Positions 26,383 to 35,871 of a DNA stretch of 64,000 bases are shown here, in pieces. A model generated the notes under the pieces. That model had not been told where the DNA came from. It did no database searches and worked only from the letters and a program-made list of their open reading frames with translations. Source of the DNA: Phycisphaerales bacterium (GTDB lineage Bacteria > Planctomycetota > Phycisphaerae > Phycisphaerales > UBA5793). The stretch lies in contig JADZAS010000015.1 of NCBI GenBank assembly GCA_020852515.1, positions 124,001 through 188,000 on the forward strand, in the 5' to 3' direction. The position numbers were made by a program, and so were the translations under genes. Each line of letters starts with the position of its first letter. Within the stretch, counting starts at the first letter, position 1.

Positions 26383-27333
26383 ATGGTCGTCCCGCACACG
26401 ACGGCGTTCGACTGGTCGAGCCTGCACCCGGCCGAGGGTCGATTGGCGCGGTCGATCCGCACCTCGCCCGAGAGCTGCCGCATCGCGCTGCTGGGGCTGC
26501 CGGATGACACGGGCGTGTCGCTCAACGGCGGCCGGATCGGCGCCCGGCAGGGGCCGCGCGCGTTTCGCGAGGCGATGGCTCGCTACGGCACGGCGCATGA
26601 CGCCATCTCCGGCCGCGACCTCGCGGCCCTGGGCGTTTTCGACGCGGGCGATGTCGAACCGGCCGGCGACGAAATCCACCGCACGCACATGCGGGTGAGC
26701 GAAGCCGTGGATGCGATCCTGCAGATGGGCCTGCTTCCCGTGTGCATCGGCGGCGGACACGATCTCACGTTTCCTGGCGTCACGGCCCTCACGAAGCGCC
26801 TGCGCGAGCGAAACGAGAAGCTCGGCGGCCTGAACATCGACCCGCACCTGGACGTGCGCGAGCGCGTCGGCTCGGGCATGTCGTTTCGACGCATCATCGA
26901 AGACGGTCAGGGCGTCGTCGAGCCGCGGTCCTTTGCCACCGTCAGCGTCGGCGCCTTCAGCAACGAGTTGCGGCACATCGACTGGCTGCGTGAGCGCGGC
27001 TCGAGCCTGCTCGTCTTCGACGGCGATCAGCACCAGTTGCTCGAACGCTTTCTCGATCTGCTCGAGCAGATGAGCAGCGCTGCGAACCTCTTTGCGAGTT
27101 TCGATCTGGATGTGCTCGACGCGTCGGTGGCGCCGGGCGTGAGCGCGCTCAATCCAATGGGGCTTACGCCTGTTACGGCATCACTGATCTGCCGCTCGCT
27201 GGGGCGCCTGAGGAACCTGCGCTACTTCGATCTCATGGAACTCAGTCCGCCGCACGACGTGCAGGGGCGCACGGCGAGGCTGGCGGTGCACCTGCTGCTC
27301 CACTTCCTCGCCGGCGTGGCGGAGCGGTCATGA
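26383..27333 (+). CDS. hutG: Formimidoylglutamase-like protein of the arginase superfamily
   Basis: HutG hydrolyses N-formimidoyl-L-glutamate to glutamate and formamide, the last step of the four-step histidine degradation route. The 316-residue product shows the metal-binding segments GGGHDLTF, NIDPHLDVR and SFDLDVLDASVAPG. The usual DAHxD is DPHLD and DP is DA in the third motif, although the metal ligands His and Asp are kept. It overlaps hutI by four bases (ATGA), which strongly supports the histidine-pathway assignment over arginase or agmatinase. Confidence 0.82.
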   Translation: MVVPHTTAFDWSSLHPAEGRLARSIRTSPESCRIALLGLPDDTGVSLNGGRIGARQGPRAFREAMARYGTAHDAISGRDLAALGVFDAGDVEPAGDEIHRTHMRVSEAVDAILQMGLLPVCIGGGHDLTFPGVTALTKRLRERNEKLGGLNIDPHLDVRERVGSGMSFRRIIEDGQGVVEPRSFATVSVGAFSNELRHIDWLRERGSSLLVFDGDQHQLLERFLDLLEQMSSAANLFASFDLDVLDASVAPGVSALNPMGLTPVTASLICRSLGRLRNLRYFDLMELSPPHDVQGRTARLAVHLLLHFLAGVAERS

Positions 27334-28568
27334 CCAGCCGCGGCGATCTGCTCATTCGCGATGCGCGGCTCGTGACACTTGCGGCCGGCGATGTGCCGCG
27401 CCGGCGCTCGGCCATGCGGCAACTGAGCATCATCGAGCGCGGCGACGTGCTGGTGCGAGGCGACATGATTGCCGCGGCCGGGCCGAATCTCGATGCGTCG
27501 ACACAAAACGAAGTCGATGCTCGCGGGCGCGTGCTGCTGCCGGGCTTTGTCGATTGCCATACGCACGCCTGCTGGGCAGGGGACCGGTTCGACGAGTTTG
27601 AGCGCCGCCTCGCGGGTGAGGACTATCTCAGCATCCTCAAATCCGGCGGTGGAATCATGTCCACCGTCCGCGCCACGCGCAGCGCCTCCGTCGAAGAACT
27701 GCGCGCCCTGACGATCTCGCACCTCAACCGGATGCTCGCGCTCGGCACGACCACGGCAGAAGTGAAGACGGGCTATGGCCTGAACACCGATGCCGAGTGC
27801 CGCATGCTCGAAGCGATCCGCGGAGCGACGCAGGGAGAAGGCGCGAGCGCTATGCGCGTCATTCCCACGTTCCTGGGCGCGCACGCGATCGACCGCGAGC
27901 AGAGCGACTTTGTGCAGCGCACCATTGATGAGACCCTGCCGCGGATCGTGGAGATGCAGCCGGGCATCGCCTGCGACGCCTACTGCGAGGATGGCGCGTG
28001 GTCGCTGGATCAGACGCGGCGGCTCTTCGAGCGGGCGCAGGCGCTGGGCTGCCCTGTGCGGATTCACACGGACCAGTTCAATTCGCTCGGCGCCACGCGC
28101 CTGGCCGTCGAGATGGGGGCGATCAGCGTCGATCATCTCGAAGCCATCGCCGAGCCGGATATTGCGCTCGTGGCCGCTTCAGACACGACGGCGGTGTTGC
28201 TGCCGATCTCGGGCTTGTGCACGGACGGGCGCTACGCGCCGGGGCGGCGGCTCATCGACGCCGGGGCCGCGGTGGCGATCGCGAGCAATTACAACCCTGG
28301 TTCGGCGCCGTCGTCTTCGTTGCCGCTGGCCATGGCGCTGGCCTGCCGCATGATGAAACTGCTGCCGGCCGAGGCGATCGCCGCGTGCACGGTGAACGCA
28401 GCGCACGTGCTCGGGCTGGCCGGCCGCGTGGGACGCATCGCACCGGGCATGGCGGCGGATCTCGTGCTCTGGGACGAGCGCGATGAGCGGGCTCTGTGCT
28501 ATGAGCTGGCGGGCCCGCCGGCCGCGCTGGTGGTGACAGGCGGCACCGTGGTGCGCTGTGAAATCTAA
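27330..28568 (+). CDS. hutI: Imidazolonepropionase HutI
   Basis: HutI hydrolyses 4-imidazolone-5-propionate to N-formimidoyl-glutamate. The 412-residue amidohydrolase has FVDCHTHACWAGDRFDEFE, the HutI-specific LAGEDYLSILKSGGGIMSTV, EVKTGYGL, TFLGAHA, IHTDQFNSLGATRLAVEMGA, DHLE and ASNYNPGSAPSSSLPLAMAL. Metal ligands are the first HTH pair and later His and Asp. It is translationally coupled to hutG. hutH and hutU are not in the window. Confidence 0.94.
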   Translation: MTSRGDLLIRDARLVTLAAGDVPRRRSAMRQLSIIERGDVLVRGDMIAAAGPNLDASTQNEVDARGRVLLPGFVDCHTHACWAGDRFDEFERRLAGEDYLSILKSGGGIMSTVRATRSASVEELRALTISHLNRMLALGTTTAEVKTGYGLNTDAECRMLEAIRGATQGEGASAMRVIPTFLGAHAIDREQSDFVQRTIDETLPRIVEMQPGIACDAYCEDGAWSLDQTRRLFERAQALGCPVRIHTDQFNSLGATRLAVEMGAISVDHLEAIAEPDIALVAASDTTAVLLPISGLCTDGRYAPGRRLIDAGAAVAIASNYNPGSAPSSSLPLAMALACRMMKLLPAEAIAACTVNAAHVLGLAGRVGRIAPGMAADLVLWDERDERALCYELAGPPAALVVTGGTVVRCEI

Positions 28569-28640
28569 GTTGAGGCGGTGGCGCAAGCGGTTCCGGCTGG
28601 CGAGTGCGGACGACAACGCGTGCGGTACTGAAAAAACAAG

Positions 28641-28664
28641 CCCCCCGCGGGTTGACGCGGGGGG
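28641..28664 (-). terminator. Rho-independent terminator
   Basis: Nine-base arms CCCCCCGCG (28641-28649) and CGCGGGGGG (28656-28664) enclose a six-base loop. On the minus strand the hairpin is followed by CTTGTTTTTT. It lies 59 bases past the stop of the coiled-coil gene at 28724 and may also slow plus-strand transcription leaving hutI. Confidence 0.8.
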
Positions 28665-28723
28665 TTGCTGGAAGGGAGTGAAACACCGATGCCGTCAGCG
28701 GGGTCCGTCGCTGGTTCAGTTGA

Positions 28724-29035
28724 TCATGCTTCGTCGTCATCCACGTCGTCGTCATCCTCGCCGTCTTCGACGCGGCCTTCGGTCAGCGTCTCGAGCATTT
28801 CGCGCAGGTACTTGTTCTCGCGGCGGGTGGCTTCGAGATCGAAGACGAGGTACTTCACGCTCAGGCGGAGGTAGTCGAGACTCTCGGTCAGTTGCGAGAT
28901 GGTCTCGCGCATCTTGTCCTGGCGCGCCCGGGTTTCGGCGGCGAGGTCGCGGATGCGGGCCTGCTCATCGAGGGGCAGGTCCTTGATCTCGTCCATGAGT
29001 TGGGCGAGTTTCTCGTTGAGATGCTGGGGGTCCAT
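28724..29035 (-). CDS. Small coiled-coil protein with an acidic tail
   Basis: The 103-residue product begins MDPQHLNEKLAQLMDEIKDL. The start is set by AGGAAGG five bases upstream; an ATG directly before it is the alternative. Heptad-like leucines run through about residues 5-85, and the tail is almost entirely Asp/Glu (EDGEDDDDVDDDEA). It resembles a small oligomerising cytoplasmic protein. No family recognised. A clear terminator follows. Confidence 0.75.
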   Translation of the reverse strand: MDPQHLNEKLAQLMDEIKDLPLDEQARIRDLAAETRARQDKMRETISQLTESLDYLRLSVKYLVFDLEATRRENKYLREMLETLTEGRVEDGEDDDDVDDDEA

Positions 29036-29250
29036 CATCGCCTTCCTGTCTTCGGTTGTGGGTGCGTGCGGGCCGGAGCAAGCATGCACCACAATCGTCG
29101 CAGGGGAAGCAAATCAGCCCCTTCGAGAGGCTCGCGCGGTCAGTCTGTGCGGGCAGGCGCGATAATTCCGCGAGTGTTCGTGCGAACAGCCGCCGGCGGA
29201 AGCCGATGGGTTGAGGGGCTTGGATTCGGCGGCGGACTGTGCCTGAAAAC

Positions 29251-29856
29251 CTAGCGCCGCGCGTGCGGGCGGCGGAGGACCTGGCGGACCTCCGGCTGGG
29301 CGGCGGCGAGCAGTTGATCCACCTGCCGCTGGTCGGTGCGGCTGGCTTCGCGAACGAGTTCGACGAGGTGGGCGTCGCGGTTGCGGGCCCAGCGATCGAA
29401 GAAGGTCTCCAACTCATGGCGCGAGAAGCGGGTGAGCGGATCCGTCAGGCCCGACTGCGCCACGGCCCAGTCGGTCAGCGCCCTTGGCTCGCGCGAGAAA
29501 CGGTAGAGGCCGATGGTGAATTGCAGCCGCTGCCAGAGCGACTTGAACGGATCGGACGCGTCGGCCGGCAGGCGGACCATGATGTCGGCCGGCTTGTTGC
29601 CTTCGAGTTCGGCGATCCAGCCGCTGCGCTGGGCGACGCTCTGGGCGGCGGAGTTCTCATCGGCGGGGACGAGATCGACGGCGCCGGTATGGAGCGTCTT
29701 GAGGCCGACGGTCGGGAAGCGGACATTGAGCCGCTGCGCGACCTGGCCTTCGTGCACGACGCGCTCGGCGCGTGTGACGGTGCCGGGGCCCCACTCTGGA
29801 CGGGCGGTGTTGAGGACACTGTCCCCGAACTTGAACGTTCTTTTTTCAGTCAGCAT
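29251..29856 (-). CDS. DUF3553 domain protein
   Basis: The 201-residue product starts MLTEKRTFKFGDSVLNTARP and carries a DUF3553-type N-terminal domain (about 6-60: WGPGTVTRAERVVHEGQ...RLNVRFPTVGLKTLHTG). This small beta domain also occurs at the end of some UvrD-like helicases and CarD-type proteins. The rest is helical, with WQRLQFTIGLYRFSREP and FFDRWARNRDAHLVELVREA. Nucleic-acid binding is plausible but only inferred. Confidence 0.75.
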   Translation of the reverse strand: MLTEKRTFKFGDSVLNTARPEWGPGTVTRAERVVHEGQVAQRLNVRFPTVGLKTLHTGAVDLVPADENSAAQSVAQRSGWIAELEGNKPADIMVRLPADASDPFKSLWQRLQFTIGLYRFSREPRALTDWAVAQSGLTDPLTRFSRHELETFFDRWARNRDAHLVELVREASRTDQRQVDQLLAAAQPEVRQVLRRPHARR

Positions 29857-30019
29857 TTTTGAGATGTCACCTGTCGTATCACACACCTGTGGCACACAAG
29901 CGCCAGCCGAGGTCGGCCTGCAGGACGGAGCAGATGTGGAACTGAAAGGAACCGGAGGCGGGCAACGCGGCCTTCGCCATCACCGGGTCGATCAATGATA
30001 TCGTCCAAAAGGCGTCAAG

Positions 30020-30550
30020 TCATTCGGATTTCTCGGAGCGGCCATCTTTTTGCGCCAGGGCCACGGAGGACGGCGTCGGCCGCACGTCGCAAGGATACGG
30101 CTCTTCGAACGGGCGGCGGTTGAGCCACTGCCCGCATTCGGGGCACTGGAACACGCTGCGACCGGACTGCAACTGGCTCGCCATGCAGAACCCGCACTCC
30201 GGGCACGACTGTCGGCAGCGGACATTTACCCGCCGCAGATGCGGCCGCATGATCTCGCCGCCCCAGGTGAGCGAGAGCGCCGCGGCGGCGCCGACGGTCA
30301 CGAAAACGCACAGCAGATTCGCTGCAACGGTCGCCTGGTCGCTCCGCGAGCCGATCAGTTCGCGCACATCGACGAGTAGATTGAGCGCCCCGCCGAGGCA
30401 GGCAAGCGAAAACGAGACGCAGAGAAAGCCCCACATCTTCGGATCGTTCAGCGACGAGCCGAACGCTTTCCACCAGGTGCGGTGGCGCTCCCAGAACGAC
30501 TCGATGGCGCGCATCTCGGGATATGAATCGTTGCTCAGGTACCAGCGCAT
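30020..30550 (-). CDS. Two-membrane-segment protein with C-terminal zinc ribbon
   Basis: The 176-residue product has two membrane segments (about 40-62 and 75-98) and a C-terminal ribbon with RCRQSCPECGFCM and FQCPECGQW. The ribbon is on the opposite side of the membrane helices from that of the seven-gene array, and there is no large extra domain. It is 29 bases downstream of alanine dehydrogenase on the same strand. Function unknown. Confidence 0.75.
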   Translation of the reverse strand: MRWYLSNDSYPEMRAIESFWERHRTWWKAFGSSLNDPKMWGFLCVSFSLACLGGALNLLVDVRELIGSRSDQATVAANLLCVFVTVGAAAALSLTWGGEIMRPHLRRVNVRCRQSCPECGFCMASQLQSGRSVFQCPECGQWLNRRPFEEPYPCDVRPTPSSVALAQKDGRSEKSE

Positions 30551-30579
30551 GGGCGCCTCGCTGGATGAACATCGGCCGA

Positions 30580-31683
30580 TCAGAGCAGCGGCTCGAACGC
30601 CAGGCCGTGCGCATCGGCGACGGGCTTGTTGGTGAGCCGGCCGCGATCGACGTTGATGGCGTCGGCAAAGCCCTTGCTCTGCCGGGCCAGGGCCATTGGC
30701 CCTTCGTTGGCCAGCCGCAGCGTCCAGGGCATGGTGGCGTTGTTGAGGCCGATGGTGCTCGTGCGCGCCACGGCGCCGGGCATGTTGGCCACACAGTAGT
30801 GCACGACCCCATCGACTTCGAAGACCGGATCGTTGTGCGTCGTTGGGTGCGTCGTCTCCACGCAGCCGCCCTGGTCCACGGCGACGTCCACGATCACGCT
30901 GCCCGGGCGCATGAGTTTGAGATCATCGCGGCGGACGAGTTTGGGCGCGGCAGCGCCGGGGATGAGCACGGCGCCGACGACGAGGTCGGCCCAGGCGAGG
31001 TACTCGCGCACGGTGTGGGCGTCGGAGTAGCGCAGCGTCACGTTGGCGGGCATCCACTCATCGAGTTCGCGCAGGCGGTCGAGGTTGATGTCCAGCAGCG
31101 TGACCTTTGCGCCCAGGCCCGCGGCCATTCGCGCGGCGCAGGTGCCCACGACGCCGCCGCCCAGGACAAGCACGTGGCCGGGTTCGACGCCGGGCACGCC
31201 GCCCAGCAGCACGCCGCGCCCGCCGAAGGGGCGCTCGAGGTACTTGGCGCCTTCCTGAATCGACATCTTCCCGGCGACTTCGGACATGGGCGTGAGCAGC
31301 GGCAGCCGGCCGCGCGCATCGGTCAGGGTCTCGTAGGCCACGCCGATGCACTTGCTTCGCAGGCAGCCTTCGGTGAGCGCCTTGTCGGCGGCGAGGTGGA
31401 GGTAGGTGAAGAGGATCTGCCCTTCGCGGAGCATGGCCAGTTCGCCCTTTTGCGGCTCCTTGACCTTGACGATCATGTCGGCCTTGGCGAAGACCTCGGC
31501 GGCGGAGTCGCACAGCACCGCGCCTGCGTCGGTGTAGAGGTCATCCGGAAAGCCGCTGCCAAGCCCGGCGCCGCGCTCGATGAGCACCTTGTGGCCGGCT
31601 CGAGCGAGCATCTCCGCGACAACCGGCAACATGCCCACGCGGTATTCCTGGGTTTTGATCTCTTTGGGGCAGCCGACGATCAT
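30580..31683 (-). CDS. ald: Alanine dehydrogenase
   Basis: Ald interconverts L-alanine and pyruvate plus ammonium with NAD. The 367-residue product begins [17 protein letters not shown] and has the substrate-binding Lys in VKVKEPQ (K75) and His in FTYLHLA (H96). The NAD fold carries [21 protein letters not shown], and the late [19 protein letters not shown] segment holds the catalytic Asp. ATG 31683 has GGAG upstream and gives the family's usual length. Pairs with a small zinc-ribbon membrane protein gene downstream. Confidence 0.96.
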   Translation of the reverse strand: MIVGCPKEIKTQEYRVGMLPVVAEMLARAGHKVLIERGAGLGSGFPDDLYTDAGAVLCDSAAEVFAKADMIVKVKEPQKGELAMLREGQILFTYLHLAADKALTEGCLRSKCIGVAYETLTDARGRLPLLTPMSEVAGKMSIQEGAKYLERPFGGRGVLLGGVPGVEPGHVLVLGGGVVGTCAARMAAGLGAKVTLLDINLDRLRELDEWMPANVTLRYSDAHTVREYLAWADLVVGAVLIPGAAAPKLVRRDDLKLMRPGSVIVDVAVDQGGCVETTHPTTHNDPVFEVDGVVHYCVANMPGAVARTSTIGLNNATMPWTLRLANEGPMALARQSKGFADAINVDRGRLTNKPVADAHGLAFEPLL

Positions 31684-31900
31684 CGCAATTCTCCGGAATG
31701 CAGGAACAGAACCTGATTCGACTCGACCTCGGCGCGGCGCCGGAAGATTGTCGGCGCGCGGCGGGTTTAGACGGGTCATCACGGCCCGGCGCGGTGTCGC
31801 GCCGCCCGAAACGGTTGACTATGCTAGGATGACAATCCACGCAACTTGAGGCCCGGCGAGGTGCTTTGGACCGGATCGGGCCTTTCCCGGAGCGCCGCCC

Positions 31901-33490
31901 ATGCCTGATCGCCTCGCACTGAACTCGACTCCACGACGCCGCCTGCCCATTCGATCGCGGGTGGGCTTGGCGTGGATTCTCTCCCCCGCGATGCTCGCCG
32001 GAAGCCTCCCTGCGATCGGCCTGGCACAGGACAAGGACCAGCGCCGCTTCGTCGATGAACTCAACGCACCCATTCTGGCGGTCTCCGAGGACGAGCGGGC
32101 GTACAAGATCTACTTTGAAGCTCACGAACTCATCGACGTCGCCGACGAACGGCTTGCAGCGGCGATGACGAGCCTCGATCCCGGGTCGAGCACGTTTCAG
32201 GACGCCATTGGCTGGGCGGGCGAACCCGGCCAGCAGGAGGCGGTGAACCTCATCCTCGAAAAGAACCGCCGCGGCTCCAACGCGACGCAGCGCAAGATCT
32301 TCGGCCTGCCGTACGGCACGCACAACGTCGATGACGACCTGATCATCAGCGACTTTGTGGTGTACCTGCGCGACGACCTGCTTTTTGACCGCGAAGAGGC
32401 CTACCTGCCGCGCTACCGCGAACTCGTCGCGCTGATGCGCGCCGAGGCGTTCCGGCGGGCTGAGAATGGCGACACGAGCGGCGCCTGCGAGGCGATCCTC
32501 GCTATGACGCGCATGACCCGGCAGTTGTGCGACCGGCGCTTCTACGACGAGAAGCACCTGGGCATGAAAATGCTGCTTGACGCGTTCATCGAGATCCGCG
32601 ACTTCATGTGGTACTACCGCGACAAACTGACCATCGCGGACTTCAGCGGAATCGCCCTCGAACTCGAGCGCCTCGGCCTCGAGCGCATCCAGCTCCCCAC
32701 CGGCGAGGAACTCATCGGCCAGCAGTTGATCGAACAGATCTACGGGGCGGACAACCGCGTGGACAAAAATAAGTTCCCCGAGGTCATGGCCACGTTCGAC
32801 TCGCTCGATTCGCCGCTGCGCCGCTTCCAGGCGGAAGCATACTGGCAGCAGGTCGTAGACAAGCACCGCTCCAAGCGCGAAGTCGAAGTCGCGCTCCGCG
32901 AAGCCGTGGACAACTGGAAACTCCGCTGGCGCCTGCCGCTGCACGTTTCGCTCGCGCCCGATTCCGAATTCGAGCAGCTTGACGATCTCGAATACGCCGC
33001 GGTCAAGCGGCCCATTCGCGACCTGCAGAATCTCTTTGACCTGCGCATCCCGCTGGCGACGCAACTCAACGGCACGGCGACGGCGGCAGGGATCCACGCC
33101 TATATCACGCGCGAGCGGGCCAAACTCGTGCCCGGCGAAGCGATGACCGAGGGCGAAGTGCCGGCCCGCCTCGCCCAGGTGCAGCCGTCGTTCGTGAGCT
33201 ACGAAACCACCCTGCTGGATCTCTATCAATCGGGCGACGTGAAACTGCACTACGCCGTGATCCGCAACACCGACCCCCGCTTCTCGCACGAGGGCTATCC
33301 GATCGACACGCCCGAGGGGCGGGTGACGCTTGAGGAATTCTGGCCGCTGCTGTATTCCTTCGGCCCGGACCAGTCCGAGGACCTCGGCAAGGCGCTGGTG
33401 CACAAGCCGCAGCCGCAAAAGGGCGACCAGTGCGACATTGTCTTCTTTCCCAACGTGGATGTGATGGCGCGGCAGGCCCGTCGCCGCTGA
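31901..33490 (+). CDS. Secreted protein of unknown function
   Basis: The 529-residue product has a basic N-terminus and a signal-peptide-like segment ending SLPAIGLAQD (about 22-43). The mature part is largely helical and charged, with DERAYKIYFEAHELIDVADE, MLLDAFIEIRDFMWYYRDKL and LRWRLPLHVSLAPDSEF. It resembles the group of exported helical hypothetical proteins common in planctomycetes, but no catalytic motif is visible. trxB follows 46 bases later on the same strand, from its own -10-like site. Confidence 0.8.
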   Translation: MPDRLALNSTPRRRLPIRSRVGLAWILSPAMLAGSLPAIGLAQDKDQRRFVDELNAPILAVSEDERAYKIYFEAHELIDVADERLAAAMTSLDPGSSTFQDAIGWAGEPGQQEAVNLILEKNRRGSNATQRKIFGLPYGTHNVDDDLIISDFVVYLRDDLLFDREEAYLPRYRELVALMRAEAFRRAENGDTSGACEAILAMTRMTRQLCDRRFYDEKHLGMKMLLDAFIEIRDFMWYYRDKLTIADFSGIALELERLGLERIQLPTGEELIGQQLIEQIYGADNRVDKNKFPEVMATFDSLDSPLRRFQAEAYWQQVVDKHRSKREVEVALREAVDNWKLRWRLPLHVSLAPDSEFEQLDDLEYAAVKRPIRDLQNLFDLRIPLATQLNGTATAAGIHAYITRERAKLVPGEAMTEGEVPARLAQVQPSFVSYETTLLDLYQSGDVKLHYAVIRNTDPRFSHEGYPIDTPEGRVTLEEFWPLLYSFGPDQSEDLGKALVHKPQPQKGDQCDIVFFPNVDVMARQARRR

Positions 33491-33522
33491 TGGCTCTCCG
33501 AACTCCGCACCCGCTGCAGCCG

Positions 33523-33528
33523 TATCCT
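33523..33528 (+). promoter_or_regulatory. -10-like TATCCT just before trxB
   Basis: TATCCT ends eight bases before the ATG at 33537, the same hexamer and nearly the same spacing as before purM. GAGGA overlaps the spacer, so either leaderless or weak Shine-Dalgarno initiation is possible. No clear -35 box. Confidence 0.3.
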
Positions 33529-33536
33529 GAGGACTC

Positions 33537-34529
33537 ATGAACCAGCACGCGTCAGACGCCGTCGAAAAGGTCGTCATCATCGGATCAGGGCCGGCGGGGT
33601 GGACGGCCGCCATCTACGCCGCCCGCGCCAATCTCAACCCCATCTGCTACGTCGGCGTGCCCAAGACCGACCCGAGCCCCATCCTCCCGGGCGGGCAGCT
33701 CATGCTCACCACCGAGGTCGAGAACTACCCCGGGTTTCCCGAGGGAGTCACTGGCCCGGAGATGATGGACAAGTTCCAGAAGCAGGCCGAACGCTTCGGC
33801 ACGCGAGTCGTCGGCGAAGATATCGAATCGTGCGATTTCTCCCGGCGGCCCTTCACCCTGACCACTTCGTCGGGCGCGACCGTCAAGGCCCACAGCGTGA
33901 TCCTCGCCACCGGGGCCGTGGCCAACTGGCTTGGCCTCGAAAATGAGATGCGCCTGGCCCGCAGCGGCGGCGGCGTGTCGGCCTGCGCCGTGTGCGACGG
34001 CGCCCTGCCCGCGTTCCGCGACCAGGTGCTCGCCGTGGTCGGCGGCGGCGACACGGCCATGGAGGAAACCTCGTATCTCACCAAGTTCGCCAGCAAGGTG
34101 CACGTCATCCACCGCCGCGGCGAGTTCCGCGCCAGCAAGACCATGCAGCAGCGCGTGCTCGAGAGCCCCAAGGTGGAGGTGCAGTGGCACTCGCAGGTCG
34201 TCGATGTGCTCGGCGACGGCGTGATCAGCGGCATCGTCCTGCGCGACACGCGCACCGGCGCCAAGCGCGAACTTGACGTCAAGGGCTTGTTCATCGCCAT
34301 CGGCCACACGCCGGCGACGAAGTTCCTCAAAGGCTCGGGCATCGCGCTCGATGACAAGGGCTACGTGCAGATGCCCGTTGCGCACCGCTCGAACACCAAC
34401 ATCGAGGGCGTGTTCGTGGCCGGCGACGTGGCGGACGCGGTGTACCGGCAGGCAATCACGGCGGCGGGCATGGGCTGCCGCGCCGCCATCGACGCCGAAC
34501 GCTGGCTCGCCGACCAGGGCGTGCACTGA
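33537..34529 (+). CDS. trxB: Thioredoxin reductase
   Basis: TrxB is a cytoplasmic FAD protein passing electrons from NADPH to thioredoxin. The 330-residue product has the FAD motif VVIIGSGPAGWTAAIYAARA, PGGQLMLTTEVENYPGF, the redox pair C150-A-V-C153, the NADPH motif VVGGGDTAMEE with HRRGEFRASK, and the closing GVFVAGDVADAVYRQAITAAGMG. Length is normal. A second gene for a peroxiredoxin that could use this system lies at 55380-55865. Confidence 0.96.
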   Translation: MNQHASDAVEKVVIIGSGPAGWTAAIYAARANLNPICYVGVPKTDPSPILPGGQLMLTTEVENYPGFPEGVTGPEMMDKFQKQAERFGTRVVGEDIESCDFSRRPFTLTTSSGATVKAHSVILATGAVANWLGLENEMRLARSGGGVSACAVCDGALPAFRDQVLAVVGGGDTAMEETSYLTKFASKVHVIHRRGEFRASKTMQQRVLESPKVEVQWHSQVVDVLGDGVISGIVLRDTRTGAKRELDVKGLFIAIGHTPATKFLKGSGIALDDKGYVQMPVAHRSNTNIEGVFVAGDVADAVYRQAITAAGMGCRAAIDAERWLADQGVH

Positions 34530-34569
34530 CGCGCTCGGGCGACAACTGCTTCAATTCGAAACTCTGCAA

Positions 34570-35772
34570 TCAGATCCCGCGCAGAAGGGCGATGCTCGCC
34601 GTGTGCCCATGCAGGAATGTCGAGTTGCCCACGGGGCCGATTTCGCCGGCCGCGGAGAAGCCCGCAATCGGCAGGCCCGGCATGGCGCGGCGAATCGTTG
34701 TTACATCGTGATCGGCCTCATTAAAGAGATGCGTGCCGCGACCGTTGCACGTGAACAGGATTCCAGCCAGCGGCGCTTCATCAAACTGCTGCGCTGCGAG
34801 GAGCATCTCCAGGTCTTCGTGCGCCGTCTGGGCGTCGCGCACGTGGAACTGCACCGTCTGCCCGACGCGGACGAGATCGCTCACCGCGAGCAAGCCGTGA
34901 TCGCGATCGACGCCGATGACGTTGCGCACGAGAAAGTCGCCGCGGCCGAAGTGCTCGCGGTATTCGCTCACGACCCGGCCGACGAAGAGGCCCTTGTCCT
35001 GGATGAGTTCGCGCTCCTGGTCGGAGAGTTCGACGGCGAGTTCCTGGAACGCGGCCATGGCCGACTTGCCGCCGAGCGACTCGATGACGTTGCGCTTGGC
35101 GCCGGTGATGACCATCGGCCGGCCGATGGGCCGGCAGCCCTGGCTGACCAGGGTCTCGATGCGCACGGCCCCGGTGAAACTCAGGCCGATGAGCCCGCCG
35201 TTGCGGATCTCATCATTGCGCAGCAGGCGGTTATCGCCCGCCTGGCGCCCGGCCGACGCCACCCCGCCGAACATCGGAACGGCCGGCTCATCGAGCGAGC
35301 GCTCGAGCACGCTCGAAAGCGCCGGCAGCAGGCCCATGATGGGCGTGAACGGATCGGCCAGGAGCATCACGCCGCGCAGATCGGGATGATCCGCCTTCAT
35401 CGCGGCCTTGAGGCGCTCGGGATCGTCCTTCGAACGCGGCCAGTCGATGTCGCTGTCGCTGAAGGTGTGCAGTTCGACGCCCGGCAGCGAGAGCGCGAGC
35501 ACGACCAGGCCCGGCTGGTTTTCAAGTTCGCGCTCGTTGCCGGCGATGCTCACGCCGGTGCAGCCGATGACGGTGGAGGGCGCGAGCAGGTCGTAGACGG
35601 TGGAAGTAATGGTGTCGATGCGATTGACGTGATGGCCGCTGGCAAAGACGACGGCCAGATCGGTGGAGCCGCGCATCTGTGACGCGACGTTCGTTACGGC
35701 GTCGTGCGCGGCCGTGTCGGTGTCGGCCAGGTCGCTGACGTGGCAGGCGGCCTTGTAGGAGGTCGTGGGCAT
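34570..35772 (-). CDS. FIST-domain protein
   Basis: FIST_N and FIST_C domains are predicted ligand-binding sensor modules, often for small molecules such as amino acids. The 400-residue product starts MPTTSYKAACHVSDLADT and shows DLAVVFASGHHV, STVIGCTGVSIAGNERE, the FIST_C-type GILFTCNGRGTHLFNEADHD and PIAGFSAAGEIGPVG near the end. No kinase, GGDEF or methyl-acceptor domain is fused. It is divergent from the zinc-ribbon gene at 35872. Confidence 0.88.
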   Translation of the reverse strand: MPTTSYKAACHVSDLADTDTAAHDAVTNVASQMRGSTDLAVVFASGHHVNRIDTITSTVYDLLAPSTVIGCTGVSIAGNERELENQPGLVVLALSLPGVELHTFSDSDIDWPRSKDDPERLKAAMKADHPDLRGVMLLADPFTPIMGLLPALSSVLERSLDEPAVPMFGGVASAGRQAGDNRLLRNDEIRNGGLIGLSFTGAVRIETLVSQGCRPIGRPMVITGAKRNVIESLGGKSAMAAFQELAVELSDQERELIQDKGLFVGRVVSEYREHFGRGDFLVRNVIGVDRDHGLLAVSDLVRVGQTVQFHVRDAQTAHEDLEMLLAAQQFDEAPLAGILFTCNGRGTHLFNEADHDVTTIRRAMPGLPIAGFSAAGEIGPVGNSTFLHGHTASIALLRGI

Positions 35773-35871
35773 AACTCGATGGATGGTAGCCGTTTGAGAG
35801 CGGCGCGAGGGCCTACGCTTGGCGCGGCGAAGATGAAGATCACATGAGACCGATGCCGATGGTGGTGAGTC

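Noticed and set aside
31541-33613. A 690-codon minus-strand frame opposite the secreted protein gene
   Set aside because: It runs through the alanine dehydrogenase start and the trxB start region and shows no motif; the plus-strand gene has a signal peptide.
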